A stretch of DNA of 64,000 bases, taken from contig JBJEDT010000019.1 of the NCBI GenBank assembly GCA_051872335.1, forward strand, positions 21,404 through 85,403, read 5' to 3'. The notes beneath the pieces are model-generated. The model saw nothing but the letters and a program-made list of their open reading frames with translations, was not told the origin of the DNA and did not search any database. The position numbers and the translations under genes were made by a program. This DNA comes from SUG2458 sp051872335 (GTDB lineage Bacteria; Bacillota_I; Bacilli_A; RFN20; CAG-826). This document shows positions 50,775-59,394 of the stretch, piece after piece (the stretch's first letter is position 1; every line of letters starts with the position of its first letter).

Positions 50775-51191
50775 ATGGGTGATTGTCTATTTTGTAAAAT
50801 TGCTAATGGTGAAATCCCATGCCAAAAAGTCTACGAAGATGATGATGTACTCGCATTCTTGGATATTTCTCAAACAACTGTTGGGCACACATTAGTTATT
50901 CCTAAAAAACATTACGATAATTTCCTTGCTACACCAAAGGAAGTAATGCACAAATGTATGGATGTAGCTCAAACAATTGGTCAAGTATTAATTAGAGAAC
51001 TTCACGCAAAAGGGATAAACATTTTATCTAATTGTTATAAAGAAGCAGGTCAGACAATTATGCATTTCCATATTCACGTAATTCCTCGTTATTTTGAAGG
51101 CGATGGATTTAGACTTGAAATGCATGAAAATAGTGAACTTCCTACACTAAATCTTCCTGCTATTGCATCGACAATTAAAAAAGGCATTTAA
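50775..51191 (+). CDS. hit: HIT-family nucleotide hydrolase
   Basis: The 138-aa protein has the HIT motif HFHIHVIPR near 95 and begins with CLFCKIANGEIPCQKVYEDDD, with the zinc-type Cys pair CxxC. It hydrolyses AMP-lysine or similar phosphoramidates. B. subtilis Hit is near prsA, matching this neighbourhood. AGAGGTG precedes the ATG, and terminators lie on both sides, so it is monocistronic. Confidence 0.95.
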   Translation: MGDCLFCKIANGEIPCQKVYEDDDVLAFLDISQTTVGHTLVIPKKHYDNFLATPKEVMHKCMDVAQTIGQVLIRELHAKGINILSNCYKEAGQTIMHFHIHVIPRYFEGDGFRLEMHENSELPTLNLPAIASTIKKGI

Positions 51192-51225
51192 AAAAAATAG
51201 AAGTGGCAACACTTCTATTTTTTTG
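51190..51225. terminator. Bidirectional terminator between hit and yhaM
   Basis: AAAAAATAGAAGTG and CACTTCTATTTTTT form a 14-bp stem with a GCAA loop. The yhaM stop codon lies in the stem. Confidence 0.9.
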
Positions 51226-52156
51226 GTTTATAGAAAGATCTATCATCTAAAGGGAATAAGCGAGGTGTAAATTCACCCTCTTTTACTTGTGCTAATGCTT
51301 TATCAATAATATTCATTTTTGCATCCATATCATCAATCATATTTAATAATAATGCTTCACGAGTTAAAGGTAAAACTGGTGAACCAAATTCATACTTACC
51401 ATGATGTGATAAAATCATATGCTCTAATAATAAACCTGTCTCATCTACTGAAGAATCAATTTGTAATTTTTTACATGTCTCACGTATCATTGATTGCATA
51501 ATAGATATATGACCAATCAAACGTCCTTCAAGAGTATATTTAGGAATAATTGGTCCAGATAGTTCAATTGTTTTTCCTATATCATGCAAAATAACTCCTG
51601 TTAATAACATATCACGATCTACATTTGGATATTGGCTACAAATCAAATCAGCCATATTAGCCATAGAAATTGTATGATGTAATAATCCATTTGCATATTC
51701 ATGGTGGTTTCTTACTGCAGCAGGATATTTAATAAAATCTTGATATACATCATTTAAAATAGATTTTAAAATTGCTTTACAAGTAGGATTAATAATTGAT
51801 TCATAATATTTTTTTAGACTTCTCTCTAAGCTATCTTGAGGAATTGGTGCACTTGGAATATATTGACTTACATCAATACCTTCTTGACTTACTTTTTCTC
51901 CTGTAAGTACTTTAATTTGTAAGGAATTACGATATAAAAGAACTTCCCCTTCAATATTAACAATATTACCTATTTGAAAGATTTCAGCATCTGCATCTGT
52001 AGCTTCCCATTTTTTTCCTTCTATTACACCTGTCTTATCTTGGAATGTAATAGATAAATATTGCATACCTGTATTACTAGTGCCTTTAACACAATTAATA
52101 ACTAAATATGAATCTTCTAAATGATCATGTTCTTTAAATTCATTAATAAATTTCAT
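51215..52156 (-). CDS. yhaM: 3'-5' exoribonuclease YhaM
   Basis: The 313-aa protein has an OB-fold (about 10-90: DKTGVIEGKKWEATDADAEIFQIGN) and an HD domain with HHTISMANMADLI near 162, LHDIGKTIEL near 195 and LSHHGKYEFGSP. This is the YhaM/CBF1 layout, acting on RNA and single-stranded DNA. I start at ATG 52156 (MKFINEFKEHD), 6 bp after GAGGGAGG; the frame to 52210 has no site. Its length is that of B. subtilis YhaM (314). Confidence 0.93.
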   Translation of the reverse strand: MKFINEFKEHDHLEDSYLVINCVKGTSNTGMQYLSITFQDKTGVIEGKKWEATDADAEIFQIGNIVNIEGEVLLYRNSLQIKVLTGEKVSQEGIDVSQYIPSAPIPQDSLERSLKKYYESIINPTCKAILKSILNDVYQDFIKYPAAVRNHHEYANGLLHHTISMANMADLICSQYPNVDRDMLLTGVILHDIGKTIELSGPIIPKYTLEGRLIGHISIMQSMIRETCKKLQIDSSVDETGLLLEHMILSHHGKYEFGSPVLPLTREALLLNMIDDMDAKMNIIDKALAQVKEGEFTPRLFPLDDRSFYKPKK

Positions 52157-52224
52157 AGCTAACCTCCCTCGATATATATTATAAGTTATCTTTTCATTCA
52201 AATAAAGCAATATTAATTATTTCG

Positions 52225-52821
52225 TTAATTATTAGTTTCAAGATATTCATTAATTAAATCTTCATCAAAACCATTTTGTAATAAATATATGTAAAGTTTT
52301 TTTGACTCAAATTTTTTGTAATTTTTTTTGCTTTTATAATTTCTAATTGAATAATACATTTTTTTCTTTTCTTCAGCATCATCAAATAGGAAATTATTAA
52401 TTAATGAATAAGAAATACCAGCATTATATAACTTATTAATAATATGACATTTGCCATGATTTTTATTATTTTCAATATCAATAACATGTTTACAATACTC
52501 AATGTCATTTAATAAATTTATATCTTGCAATTTTTTAATAATTTCAGAAATCTGTTTATAAGAAACTTTCCTATTTTCTAATTTCTTTTTCATTTGATAT
52601 GTTGATACTATATGATTAGATAAATAATCTTTACACCATTGCAAAGATGTATCATATGAACTTTGGTTCTTTAACTTATAATAAAGTTTTCGATCAATTT
52701 CTTTTCCTATATACAAAAAATGTTCAGTATAAAGATCGTAACTCAATTTTAAACTTTCCTGCTTATTTTGAAACTTTACAATTACTTCTTTCTTTTTAAC
52801 AATAATTGACGATATTTCCAT
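52225..52821 (-). CDS. recX: RecA regulator RecX
   Basis: This 198-aa protein is a RecX: tandem three-helix repeats with YCKDYLSNHIVSTYQMKKKLENR-like pattern near 75-100, LNDIEYCKHVIDIENN near 120, and a final repeat ending FDEDLINEYLE. RecX limits RecA filaments. The start is ATG 52821 (MEISSIIVKKK) with GGAGG 7 bp before; the frame to 52857 starts before the site. It is far from recA here (30 kb), as in B. subtilis. The sequence is more AT-rich and Lys/Asn-rich than usual. Confidence 0.85.
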   Translation of the reverse strand: MEISSIIVKKKEVIVKFQNKQESLKLSYDLYTEHFLYIGKEIDRKLYYKLKNQSSYDTSLQWCKDYLSNHIVSTYQMKKKLENRKVSYKQISEIIKKLQDINLLNDIEYCKHVIDIENNKNHGKCHIINKLYNAGISYSLINNFLFDDAEEKKKMYYSIRNYKSKKNYKKFESKKLYIYLLQNGFDEDLINEYLETNN

Positions 52822-52844
52822 ATCTCTTCCTCCAAAAATAAAAT

Positions 52845-52873
52845 ATCTTAAATTCAATACAATAAAGTCTCAA
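52845..52873 (-). promoter_or_regulatory. recX promoter
   Basis: On the minus strand TTGAGA, 17 bp, TAAGAT, then a leader of about 17 nt to the start at 52821. It is divergent from the Xre gene. Confidence 0.55.
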
Positions 52874-52955
52874 AAAAGTATCAATTTCTTAAAATTTATC
52901 AAAAAAATTTATTATTATATCAATATTTTTTTGCAAATGCTAAAAAAATTGTTTG

Positions 52956-52974
52956 ATTATCAAAATTTGATAAT
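52956..52974 (+). promoter_or_regulatory. Palindromic operator candidate before the Xre gene
   Basis: ATTATCAAA, one base, TTTGATAAT is a perfect 9-bp inverted repeat. Its right arm contains TTGATA, a plausible -35 for the Xre gene (TATATG lies 19 bp on). The arrangement fits autoregulation by the encoded repressor. Confidence 0.5.
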
Positions 52975-53029
52975 GTTAAGGTTCATAATCGTATATGCAT
53001 TAAGTTGTTATTAAAGGAGGAAAACAATT

Positions 53030-53302
53030 ATGCGACTTAAAGAAATAAGAGTAGAAAGAGCAATGACACAAAAAGAAGTAGCAGATTATATCGGTGTTAC
53101 TTGTCAAACATTAAGCAACTGGGAACGTAATATAACGGAACCGGATATAACCACACTACTCAATTTAGCAAATCTATATAGAGTTACATTAGATTATTTA
53201 CTTGGAAGAGAATATCCTGAGAACTTAATTTCTATTGATGAATTTAAAAAAATAGAAACAAGTACATTTATAGAAGCTATTAAATCTATATTAGTAAAAT
53301 AA
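53030..53302 (+). CDS. Xre-family helix-turn-helix regulator
   Basis: The 90-aa protein is a single Cro/C1 HTH domain: MRLKEIRVERAMTQKEVADYIGV, TCQTLSNWERNITEPD and LLNLANLYRVTLDYLLGRE. The remaining 20 residues are a short tail. It binds DNA and probably represses its own promoter through the palindrome 56 bp upstream. AAAGGAGG precedes the ATG, and a terminator follows the stop codon. Targets beyond itself are unknown; no phage or toxin gene is next to it. Confidence 0.92.
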   Translation: MRLKEIRVERAMTQKEVADYIGVTCQTLSNWERNITEPDITTLLNLANLYRVTLDYLLGREYPENLISIDEFKKIETSTFIEAIKSILVK

Positions 53303-53327
53303 CTCCGAATTTCGGAGTTATTTTTTA
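53301..53327. terminator. Bidirectional terminator between xre and degV
   Basis: AACTCCG and CGGAGTT form a 7-bp stem with a 5-base loop, then ATTTTTT. It serves the Xre gene and overlaps the stop of the DegV gene. Confidence 0.85.
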
Positions 53328-54187
53328 TATTTATGAGATACAGCAATAGCAAATGCTCCACCACCAATGTGGCAAGCAACACTTAATGATAAAGGATGAA
53401 TAATTAATTCAAATCCTGGAAAAGTTGCTTTAACATCTTCAATATATCTTTCTAAAAATTCTTCATTCCCTGGTGTGTAAGCTATTGCAAGTTGATATTC
53501 ATCAGGTGTAGCATGGAAACGATTTTCTAAATCTAATTTCATTTGGTCAAGCATAACTAATTTAGCCTTTTTTAAACCAATTACTTTTGCAAAAGCATCT
53601 AACTTTTCCCCTTGTATTTGGAGAACTGGTTTAATTTTTAATAATTCGCCTAATGCAGCGCCTGCTGGAGTAACTCTTCCACCACGTTTTAAATATTTCA
53701 AAGTATCAACGCAAATGTAAATTGATGAATTGAATTTATCATTTTCAAGATACTCTTTGATTTCAAAAGCATCTTTGCCTTCTTTTACTAATTCTAAAGC
53801 ATCTAAAACTGATTGGTATTGTGTAACTGAAATTCTTTGATTATTGACAACTGCCACACGTCCTTCAAAATCTTGAGCTAGCATTATTGCTGTTTCACAA
53901 GATGCTGATAATCCACTACTCATAGGAATATGAACAATTTGATCAAAATCTTTTAAAACCTTTTTCCATAAATCTAAGACACTTCCAACAGCTGGTTGTG
54001 ATGTTGAAATACTAACATCATTTTGTAATAGTTCATAAAATTTTTCTTGAGATAAATCAATCTCTTCAAAATACTCTTTGCCTTCAATGTTAAATGGCAT
54101 AGGAAGAACAAATAGATTTTCAATTTTTGAACTTGCAGCAATAGTAAACCCGCTATTGCTATCTGTAATAATTGCAATCTTTTTCAT
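53318..54187 (-). CDS. DegV-family fatty-acid-binding protein
   Basis: The 289-aa protein begins KKIAIITDSNSGF and has STSQPAVGSVLDLWKKVL near 77, SSGLSASCETA near 107 and LKYLKRGGRVTPAGAALGELLKIKPVL near 157, all DegV features. Family members bind fatty acids and act as FakB-type partners of fatty-acid kinase. I start at ATG 54187 with AAGGGGAT before it. No FakA is in the window. It is monocistronic. Confidence 0.93.
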   Translation of the reverse strand: MKKIAIITDSNSGFTIAASSKIENLFVLPMPFNIEGKEYFEEIDLSQEKFYELLQNDVSISTSQPAVGSVLDLWKKVLKDFDQIVHIPMSSGLSASCETAIMLAQDFEGRVAVVNNQRISVTQYQSVLDALELVKEGKDAFEIKEYLENDKFNSSIYICVDTLKYLKRGGRVTPAGAALGELLKIKPVLQIQGEKLDAFAKVIGLKKAKLVMLDQMKLDLENRFHATPDEYQLAIAYTPGNEEFLERYIEDVKATFPGFELIIHPLSLSVACHIGGGAFAIAVSHKYKK

Positions 54188-54261
54188 ATAAAAATCCCCT
54201 TGTTCCATATATTACCATTTTTTTTACGACTTGTAAATATAGAAGTGTCCCCAAATGTTTG

Positions 54262-54289
54262 AATATAAAAAGGCAGATCGTTCTGCCTT
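54262..54289 (-). terminator. Terminator of the glycerol operon
   Basis: AAGGCAGA and TCTGCCTT form an 8-bp stem with a 4-base loop, then on the minus strand TTTATATTC. It directly follows the stop of the last gene. Confidence 0.88.
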
Positions 54290-54292
54290 AAT

Positions 54293-54790
54293 TTATATTT
54301 GTTTAGTAATTTTTCCTTTAATCAAATCGTTTATTAATCCTTTAGCAGAATCTGGTCGTTCTAGCATTCTTAAGATATAAACTTTAGAATCGCCTTTAAT
54401 ATGTAGTTCTACTTTATTAGGTTCTATACCTTTTAATGGTGCATGTAATGTCTTTGCAGAAACAAAGTCAATTTGATCTCTAGTGAATTTATAATTGACG
54501 CCTTTTACTTTTAAAGATACATAACCATTTTCTCCACGATAAACTATCATTTTTTCTTTTGAAGAAGCAATAAATGCAAAAATATACCACATACAATAAA
54601 CAAAATAATAAAAACTAAAGCCCATTGCTATAACACAAATTGCAAACCCAACCAGTGTCCATGCCCACTCTAATGGTAAAGTAAACATAATCATAATTAA
54701 TGTAAAAAATACTGTAATTACAAGGAAAATAACTGCCATCATAATGGCGTTTTTTAAAGAAGGATAATCTTTATCTAATTCAACATTCAT
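54293..54790 (-). CDS. Two-segment membrane protein at the end of the glycerol operon, unknown function
   Basis: I do not recognise this 165-aa protein. It has two long hydrophobic segments at about 13-36 and 43-76, then a soluble domain of about 85 residues with beta-type sequence (MIVYRGENGYVSLKVKGVNYKFT), as seen in PH-like domains. It follows the DUF1667 gene by 1 bp and precedes the operon terminator, so it belongs to the glycerol unit by position. It could anchor the flavoprotein complex at the membrane, which is inference. Confidence 0.7.
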   Translation of the reverse strand: MNVELDKDYPSLKNAIMMAVIFLVITVFFTLIMIMFTLPLEWAWTLVGFAICVIAMGFSFYYFVYCMWYIFAFIASSKEKMIVYRGENGYVSLKVKGVNYKFTRDQIDFVSAKTLHAPLKGIEPNKVELHIKGDSKVYILRMLERPDSAKGLINDLIKGKITKQI

Positions 54791-54791
54791 A

Positions 54792-55139
54792 CTACTCCTC
54801 TATTGATCGCGTAGCAATAATATTAACTCCAGTACCTAGAACATTTTCAATAATAACATCATGAATATGAACTGGAACTTTAAGTGAAATATTGTCTAGT
54901 TCTTTTACTACACTTTCTATTAATTCTTTTGGTAACTCTTCAGAACTTATTACAGGTAACCTATTATAAATCTTACTATTAATACGAACTGTTGAAGTTA
55001 ACATTCTCTTAGGACATGTTAATTCATTTCGAACATATTGTTCTCCTCTTATACAAGTATTACCGGTAATTTTTGAATCATTATCAACATGTATTCTACA
55101 TCCTTTTGGGCATACAATGCAAATAAAATCTTTTTCCAT
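54792..55139 (-). CDS. DUF1667 protein of the glycerol-3-phosphate oxidation set
   Basis: The 115-aa protein starts MEKDFICIVCPKGCRIHVD and has CxxC...C with a later GNTCIRGEQY, the DUF1667 pattern of four Cys that may bind a cluster. Such proteins accompany glpK and two flavoproteins in Firmicutes, probably as a small electron-transfer subunit. It overlaps the FAD gene by 1 bp. Confidence 0.9.
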   Translation of the reverse strand: MEKDFICIVCPKGCRIHVDNDSKITGNTCIRGEQYVRNELTCPKRMLTSTVRINSKIYNRLPVISSEELPKELIESVVKELDNISLKVPVHIHDVIIENVLGTGVNIIATRSIEE

Positions 55140-56386
55140 TATTGTACCTCCACTGTTAACTCACCATCAGCAAGTAATGCTTTATCAATTAAAAGACTTT
55201 CCATTTCCGAAGGAATTAGGTGAGGCTTTTTAATTTCTCTAATAGTTTCACCATTGAGTTTAACTACTAATTTAACATTTTCCATTGGTTTTGTAACTCT
55301 AAAGTTTAATTCAACTTTATCTCCTAGTATTTGATTTGCTCTAATAATACCAGGAACAACATAACCTATACCATTCAAATTTTTGACAACTATATTTGCA
55401 TCGCAAGGTTCTAATTCACCTTTAATAAAATACGATGCAGATTTACCTGCTTTTCTACCTTCTTTAGTAACAAAATCAACTAAATCATGAACATGCAAAC
55501 AGTTTCCACATGAAAAGATTCCAGGAATTGATGTTTGTAAATTTTGATCAACAACAGCACCTTTAGTACGTGGATTAGTATTCGCTCCAATATTTGATAA
55601 CAATGCATTAAAAGGAATTAATCCAACTGAAAGTAACAATGTATCACAATCAAAATGAATTTCAGTTCCAGGAATAGGATTTAATTTTTCATCAACTTTA
55701 GCAATATCAATTCCCTCCAAATTATTATTACCATATATATTAGTTACAGTATGGGATAAATAAAGTGGTATATTAAAATCGTTTAGACATTGAACAATAT
55801 TACGATTTAATCCATTTGAATATGGCATTAACTCTGCTACACCTAAAACTTTAGCACCTTCTAAAGTCATACGGCGTGCCATAATCAAACCAATGTCTCC
55901 TGAGCCTAAAATGAATACACGTTTACCGACTAAATAACCATCTATATTTAAATAACGTTGAGCTAACCCTGCAGTATAAACTCCTTTTGGTCTAGTTCCA
56001 GGAATATTAATAGCACCACGTGTACGTTCAATACATCCACATGACATAATAATACTCTTTGCCTTAACCTCAACAAATCCATCTTCATCATTAGAGTAAG
56101 TAACAATTTTATCTCCAGAAATAGACATTACTAAACTATTCAATTTGTATTCAATATTTCGTTCTTTAAATTGTTTAATAAATCTTTCAGCATATTCCGG
56201 ACCAGCAAGTTGCTCTTTAAATTCTTGCAATCCAAATCCATTGTGAATACATTGATTCAAGATTCCGCCTAAGTCATTATCTTTTTCTAAAACTAAAATG
56301 TCTTTAATTCCATTGTCGTAAGCCTCAATAGCAGCAGCCAAACCAGCAGAACCACCACCTACAATAACAAGATCCTTATTAATCAT
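55139..56386 (-). CDS. TrxR-like FAD/NAD(P) oxidoreductase of the glycerol operon
   Basis: The 415-aa protein has two dinucleotide-binding motifs: DLVIVGGGSAGLAAAIEAY near 4 (FAD) and GKRVFILGSGDIGLIMAR near 155 (NAD(P)), and SCGCIERTRGAINIPGTRP between. It lacks the redox CxxC of thioredoxin reductase, as in the alpha subunits of dye-linked proline or amine dehydrogenases. The start ATG 56386 follows GGTGAT and overlaps the upstream gene by 8 bp. It may pass electrons from G3P oxidation to NAD+ or another carrier. Confidence 0.87.
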   Translation of the reverse strand: MINKDLVIVGGGSAGLAAAIEAYDNGIKDILVLEKDNDLGGILNQCIHNGFGLQEFKEQLAGPEYAERFIKQFKERNIEYKLNSLVMSISGDKIVTYSNDEDGFVEVKAKSIIMSCGCIERTRGAINIPGTRPKGVYTAGLAQRYLNIDGYLVGKRVFILGSGDIGLIMARRMTLEGAKVLGVAELMPYSNGLNRNIVQCLNDFNIPLYLSHTVTNIYGNNNLEGIDIAKVDEKLNPIPGTEIHFDCDTLLLSVGLIPFNALLSNIGANTNPRTKGAVVDQNLQTSIPGIFSCGNCLHVHDLVDFVTKEGRKAGKSASYFIKGELEPCDANIVVKNLNGIGYVVPGIIRANQILGDKVELNFRVTKPMENVKLVVKLNGETIREIKKPHLIPSEMESLLIDKALLADGELTVEVQ

Positions 56387-57827
56387 GGAAATCACCAACC
56401 TTTGTTTCGTACTTTAAGATATTTGAATCATTTTCACTATATAAAATATCAGATTCTTTTTTATTAAGTTCACGTGCTAAAATTTTTATAACTGAAGCTT
56501 CGCACATTGCACCTTGGCATTTACCAAACCCAGGTCTACAGCGTTTCTTAACTCCTTTTACTGTTGTAGCTCCACAATTACGATGTATGCAGTCAACAAT
56601 TTCACCTTCAGAAATTTTTTCACATCTACAAACAATATGACCAAATTGAGGCTTTTCTTTAATTAATTTATTTTTTTCTTCTAAAGACATATTCTTCAAT
56701 CTATAAACTTTTCTTCTTAATGGATTAAAGTTTTCATTTATAGGTAAAGATAAACAATCTTTTAATAGTTCTACAACTTTTAATGCAATAGCAGGGCAAG
56801 ATGCTAAACCCGGAGATTGAATACCAGCAACATTTATTAAATTCTTACTGACTTTAGAATGTTCAATTATAAAGTCTCCTGTGCTACTAACTGCTCTCAA
56901 TCCAGAATACTGTCTAATTAAATTAGCATAAGGAATGTTTTCAATAATTCGAGATGCTTGACTTCTTACACTATCAAGGATCTCTTTAGTAGTTGATATA
57001 TCATTTTTATCATCTACAAAATCACTAGATGGTCCAATAAGATAATTTCCAGATGTTGTTGGTGTAACCAATACACCTTTTCCTTTATCACTTGGGACCA
57101 TAAATAATGTATGTTTTACAAAGTTTAAATCAAAGTGATCTAAAACAAAATATTGTCCTTTTCTTGGAGTGATAGTAAATGATTCCTTATCGACAAATGC
57201 ATTAATATCATCAGCAAAAAGACCAGCTGCGTTAATTAAAACTTTACATTCATATTCTTTACTGTTTTTACAAAATACTGTTACTGAATTTTCATTAATT
57301 CTAATATTGTGTACTTCATGGTTCAACAATAATTCAACACCATTGTCCATTGCATTTTCCATTAAAGCTACTGTTAGTTCAAAAGGATTAACAATTCCAC
57401 AAGTTGGTGCATACAGAGCACCTTTAATATCTTTATTTAATTGTGGCTCTAATTTTAAAACTTCTTCATTCGAAAGAATTTTTGTTTCAACTTTATTTTC
57501 TTTAGCTCTTTTTTCTAACGAATATAAAGTATTCATCTCTTCCTCAGTAGTTGCAATTGTTAAAGAACCATTTTGAATGAAAGGAACATCCAGTTCTTCA
57601 CACATTTTTGGATACATTGAATTTCCTAAAACATTCATTTGTGATTTTAAAGAATTAGGGACAGGATCATAACCCGAGTGTACAATTGCACTATTAGCAG
57701 CGGAAGTTTCATTACAAACATCATTATTTTTTTCTAATAGAACAGTTTTTAATTTATATTTAGATAATTCACGTGCTATAGCACAACCTATAACACCACC
57801 ACCAACGATTATTACATCATATTCCAT
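56379..57827 (-). CDS. Glycerol-3-phosphate dehydrogenase-like flavoprotein with C-terminal Fe-S domain
   Basis: This 482-aa protein is a DAAO-type FAD enzyme (DVIIVGGGVIGCAIARELS at 4) related to GlpA/LhgO. At the end lies a BFD-like 2Fe-2S domain: CRCEKISEGEIVD near 405 then CRPGFGKCQGAMC. I start at ATG 57827 (MEYDVIIVGGG) with GGGAG before it; the frame to 57884 lies inside glpK. It follows glpK by 1 bp. With glpK and the two genes downstream it should oxidise G3P to DHAP. L-2-hydroxyglutarate oxidase is a less likely alternative, given glpK. Confidence 0.88.
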   Translation of the reverse strand: MEYDVIIVGGGVIGCAIARELSKYKLKTVLLEKNNDVCNETSAANSAIVHSGYDPVPNSLKSQMNVLGNSMYPKMCEELDVPFIQNGSLTIATTEEEMNTLYSLEKRAKENKVETKILSNEEVLKLEPQLNKDIKGALYAPTCGIVNPFELTVALMENAMDNGVELLLNHEVHNIRINENSVTVFCKNSKEYECKVLINAAGLFADDINAFVDKESFTITPRKGQYFVLDHFDLNFVKHTLFMVPSDKGKGVLVTPTTSGNYLIGPSSDFVDDKNDISTTKEILDSVRSQASRIIENIPYANLIRQYSGLRAVSSTGDFIIEHSKVSKNLINVAGIQSPGLASCPAIALKVVELLKDCLSLPINENFNPLRRKVYRLKNMSLEEKNKLIKEKPQFGHIVCRCEKISEGEIVDCIHRNCGATTVKGVKKRCRPGFGKCQGAMCEASVIKILARELNKKESDILYSENDSNILKYETKVGDFHD

Positions 57828-57828
57828 A

Positions 57829-59337
57829 TTATTTAGTCTCCCTTTTAAATACTCTAGTTGCTTCAACTGCTTTTTTCCAACCATTATATCTTCTATCTAT
57901 ATCTTCTTTACTAAATTGTGGCTCAAAAACATCTTGATATTGTTTTAAAGCAACAATTTCATCTAAATTATTCCAGAAGCCAACTTTCAAGCCAGCTAAA
58001 TAAGCTGCACCTAAGGCTGTAGTTTCAAGTGTTTTTGGTAACTTAATTTCTATTCCTAAAATATTTGCTTGGAATTGCATTAAGAAGTGATTTGAAGTAA
58101 CCCCCCCATCAACACATAATGAATGCAGTTCAGTATTACTTGCTTCCATCATAGCTTCTAATAAATCTTTTGCTTGATAAGCAATTGATTCAAGGGTAGC
58201 TCTAATAACATGGTCTTTTGTTGTTCCTCTTGTAATACCAAACATTGCACCACGTGCTTCATTATCCCAATATGGAGTTCCTAAACCAACGAATGCAGGG
58301 ATAACATAAACACCATCACATGAATCAACACGCATTGCATATTTTTCACTATCTTTAGGTTTAGTTAAAAACTTCATACCATCTTTCAACCATTGAACAG
58401 CAGCACCTGCAATAAAAACAGAACCTTCTAAAGCATAAGTAACTTTTCCATTTAATTTCCATCCAATAGTAGTTAATAAACCATGTTCATCAAAGACAGG
58501 CTTTTCTCCGATATTCATTAACATAAAGCACCCTGTGCCATAAGTATTTTTACATTTTCCTTTTTGATAACAACATTGACCGAATAATGAAGCTTGTTGG
58601 TCACCTGCAACACCAGCAATTGGAATTCTTTTTCCATCTGTAAATGGGAGAAGTTGATCTGCATATCCAAAATCATCACTACATTCTTTAACAGTAGGTA
58701 ACATACATTTAGGTATATTAAATAATTCTAATAATTCATCATCCCACGACATCGTATTTATATTAAATAATAATGTTCTAGAAGCATTAGTAATATCTGT
58801 AACATGAGAAGAACCTTTGGTTAAATTCCAAATTAACCATGTCTCGATGGTACCAAATAATAGTTCTCCCTTTTCAGCTCTTTGTTGAGAACCTTCAACA
58901 TGATCTAAAATCCAACGAATTTTTGAAGCTGAAAAATAAGGATTAATATTTAATCCCGTTTTACCTTTGATAAATTCACTTTTACCTTTAGCAATTAATT
59001 CATCACAAATCTCTTGAGATTGTTTTGATTGCCATACAACAGCATTATGAATTGGTTTTCCAGTTTTCTTATCCCAAATAATAGTCGTTTCTCGTTGATT
59101 TGTAATACCAATAGCATCTACTTGTGTAAATGAAATGTTGTATTTTAATACAACTTCAACAGCAACTTCACGTGTTATATTCCAAATTTCAATTGGATCA
59201 TGTTCAACCCAACCAGGTTGAGGATAAATTTGTTCCAAATCTTTTTGCACTTGGCAAACGTTATTTCCATTATGATCAAATAAAATAGCTCTAGAACTAG
59301 TAGTTCCTTGGTCAATAGATAATATATACTTTTCCAT
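57829..59337 (-). CDS. glpK: Glycerol kinase
   Basis: The 502-aa enzyme phosphorylates glycerol. It starts MEKYILSIDQGTTSSRAILFD and has the FGGY motifs, including ITNQRETTIIWDKKTGKPI near 77, YGTGCFMLMNIGE near 270 and SLCVDGGVTSNHFLMQF. Length is as for B. subtilis GlpK (496). The His that PTS phosphorylates in Gram-positive GlpK is in a loop near 230; I did not find a clear match (the region reads PFTDGKRIPIAG), so PTS control is uncertain. A cre site lies in its promoter. Confidence 0.97.
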   Translation of the reverse strand: MEKYILSIDQGTTSSRAILFDHNGNNVCQVQKDLEQIYPQPGWVEHDPIEIWNITREVAVEVVLKYNISFTQVDAIGITNQRETTIIWDKKTGKPIHNAVVWQSKQSQEICDELIAKGKSEFIKGKTGLNINPYFSASKIRWILDHVEGSQQRAEKGELLFGTIETWLIWNLTKGSSHVTDITNASRTLLFNINTMSWDDELLELFNIPKCMLPTVKECSDDFGYADQLLPFTDGKRIPIAGVAGDQQASLFGQCCYQKGKCKNTYGTGCFMLMNIGEKPVFDEHGLLTTIGWKLNGKVTYALEGSVFIAGAAVQWLKDGMKFLTKPKDSEKYAMRVDSCDGVYVIPAFVGLGTPYWDNEARGAMFGITRGTTKDHVIRATLESIAYQAKDLLEAMMEASNTELHSLCVDGGVTSNHFLMQFQANILGIEIKLPKTLETTALGAAYLAGLKVGFWNNLDEIVALKQYQDVFEPQFSKEDIDRRYNGWKKAVEATRVFKRETK

Positions 59338-59354
59338 ACTTTTCTCCTATCAAT

Positions 59355-59378
59355 ATTATAACATTGTAAGCGCTTATA
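59355..59378 (-). promoter_or_regulatory. glpK promoter with overlapping cre (CcpA) site
   Basis: On the minus strand TGTTATAAT gives an extended -10 (59363-59355). Just upstream, TATAAGCGCTTACA (59378-59365) fits the cre consensus TGWAANCGNTNWCA at 13 of 14 positions in one orientation. It lies between the -10 and -35 positions, so CcpA binding would block the promoter when preferred sugars are present. Confidence 0.8.
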
Positions 59379-59394
59379 TTCTATAAAGAATATA

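Noticed and set aside
53030..53302. Xre gene as the edge of a prophage or toxin-antitoxin pair
   Set aside because: Neighbours are recX and degV, with terminators and no integrase, toxin or phage gene.
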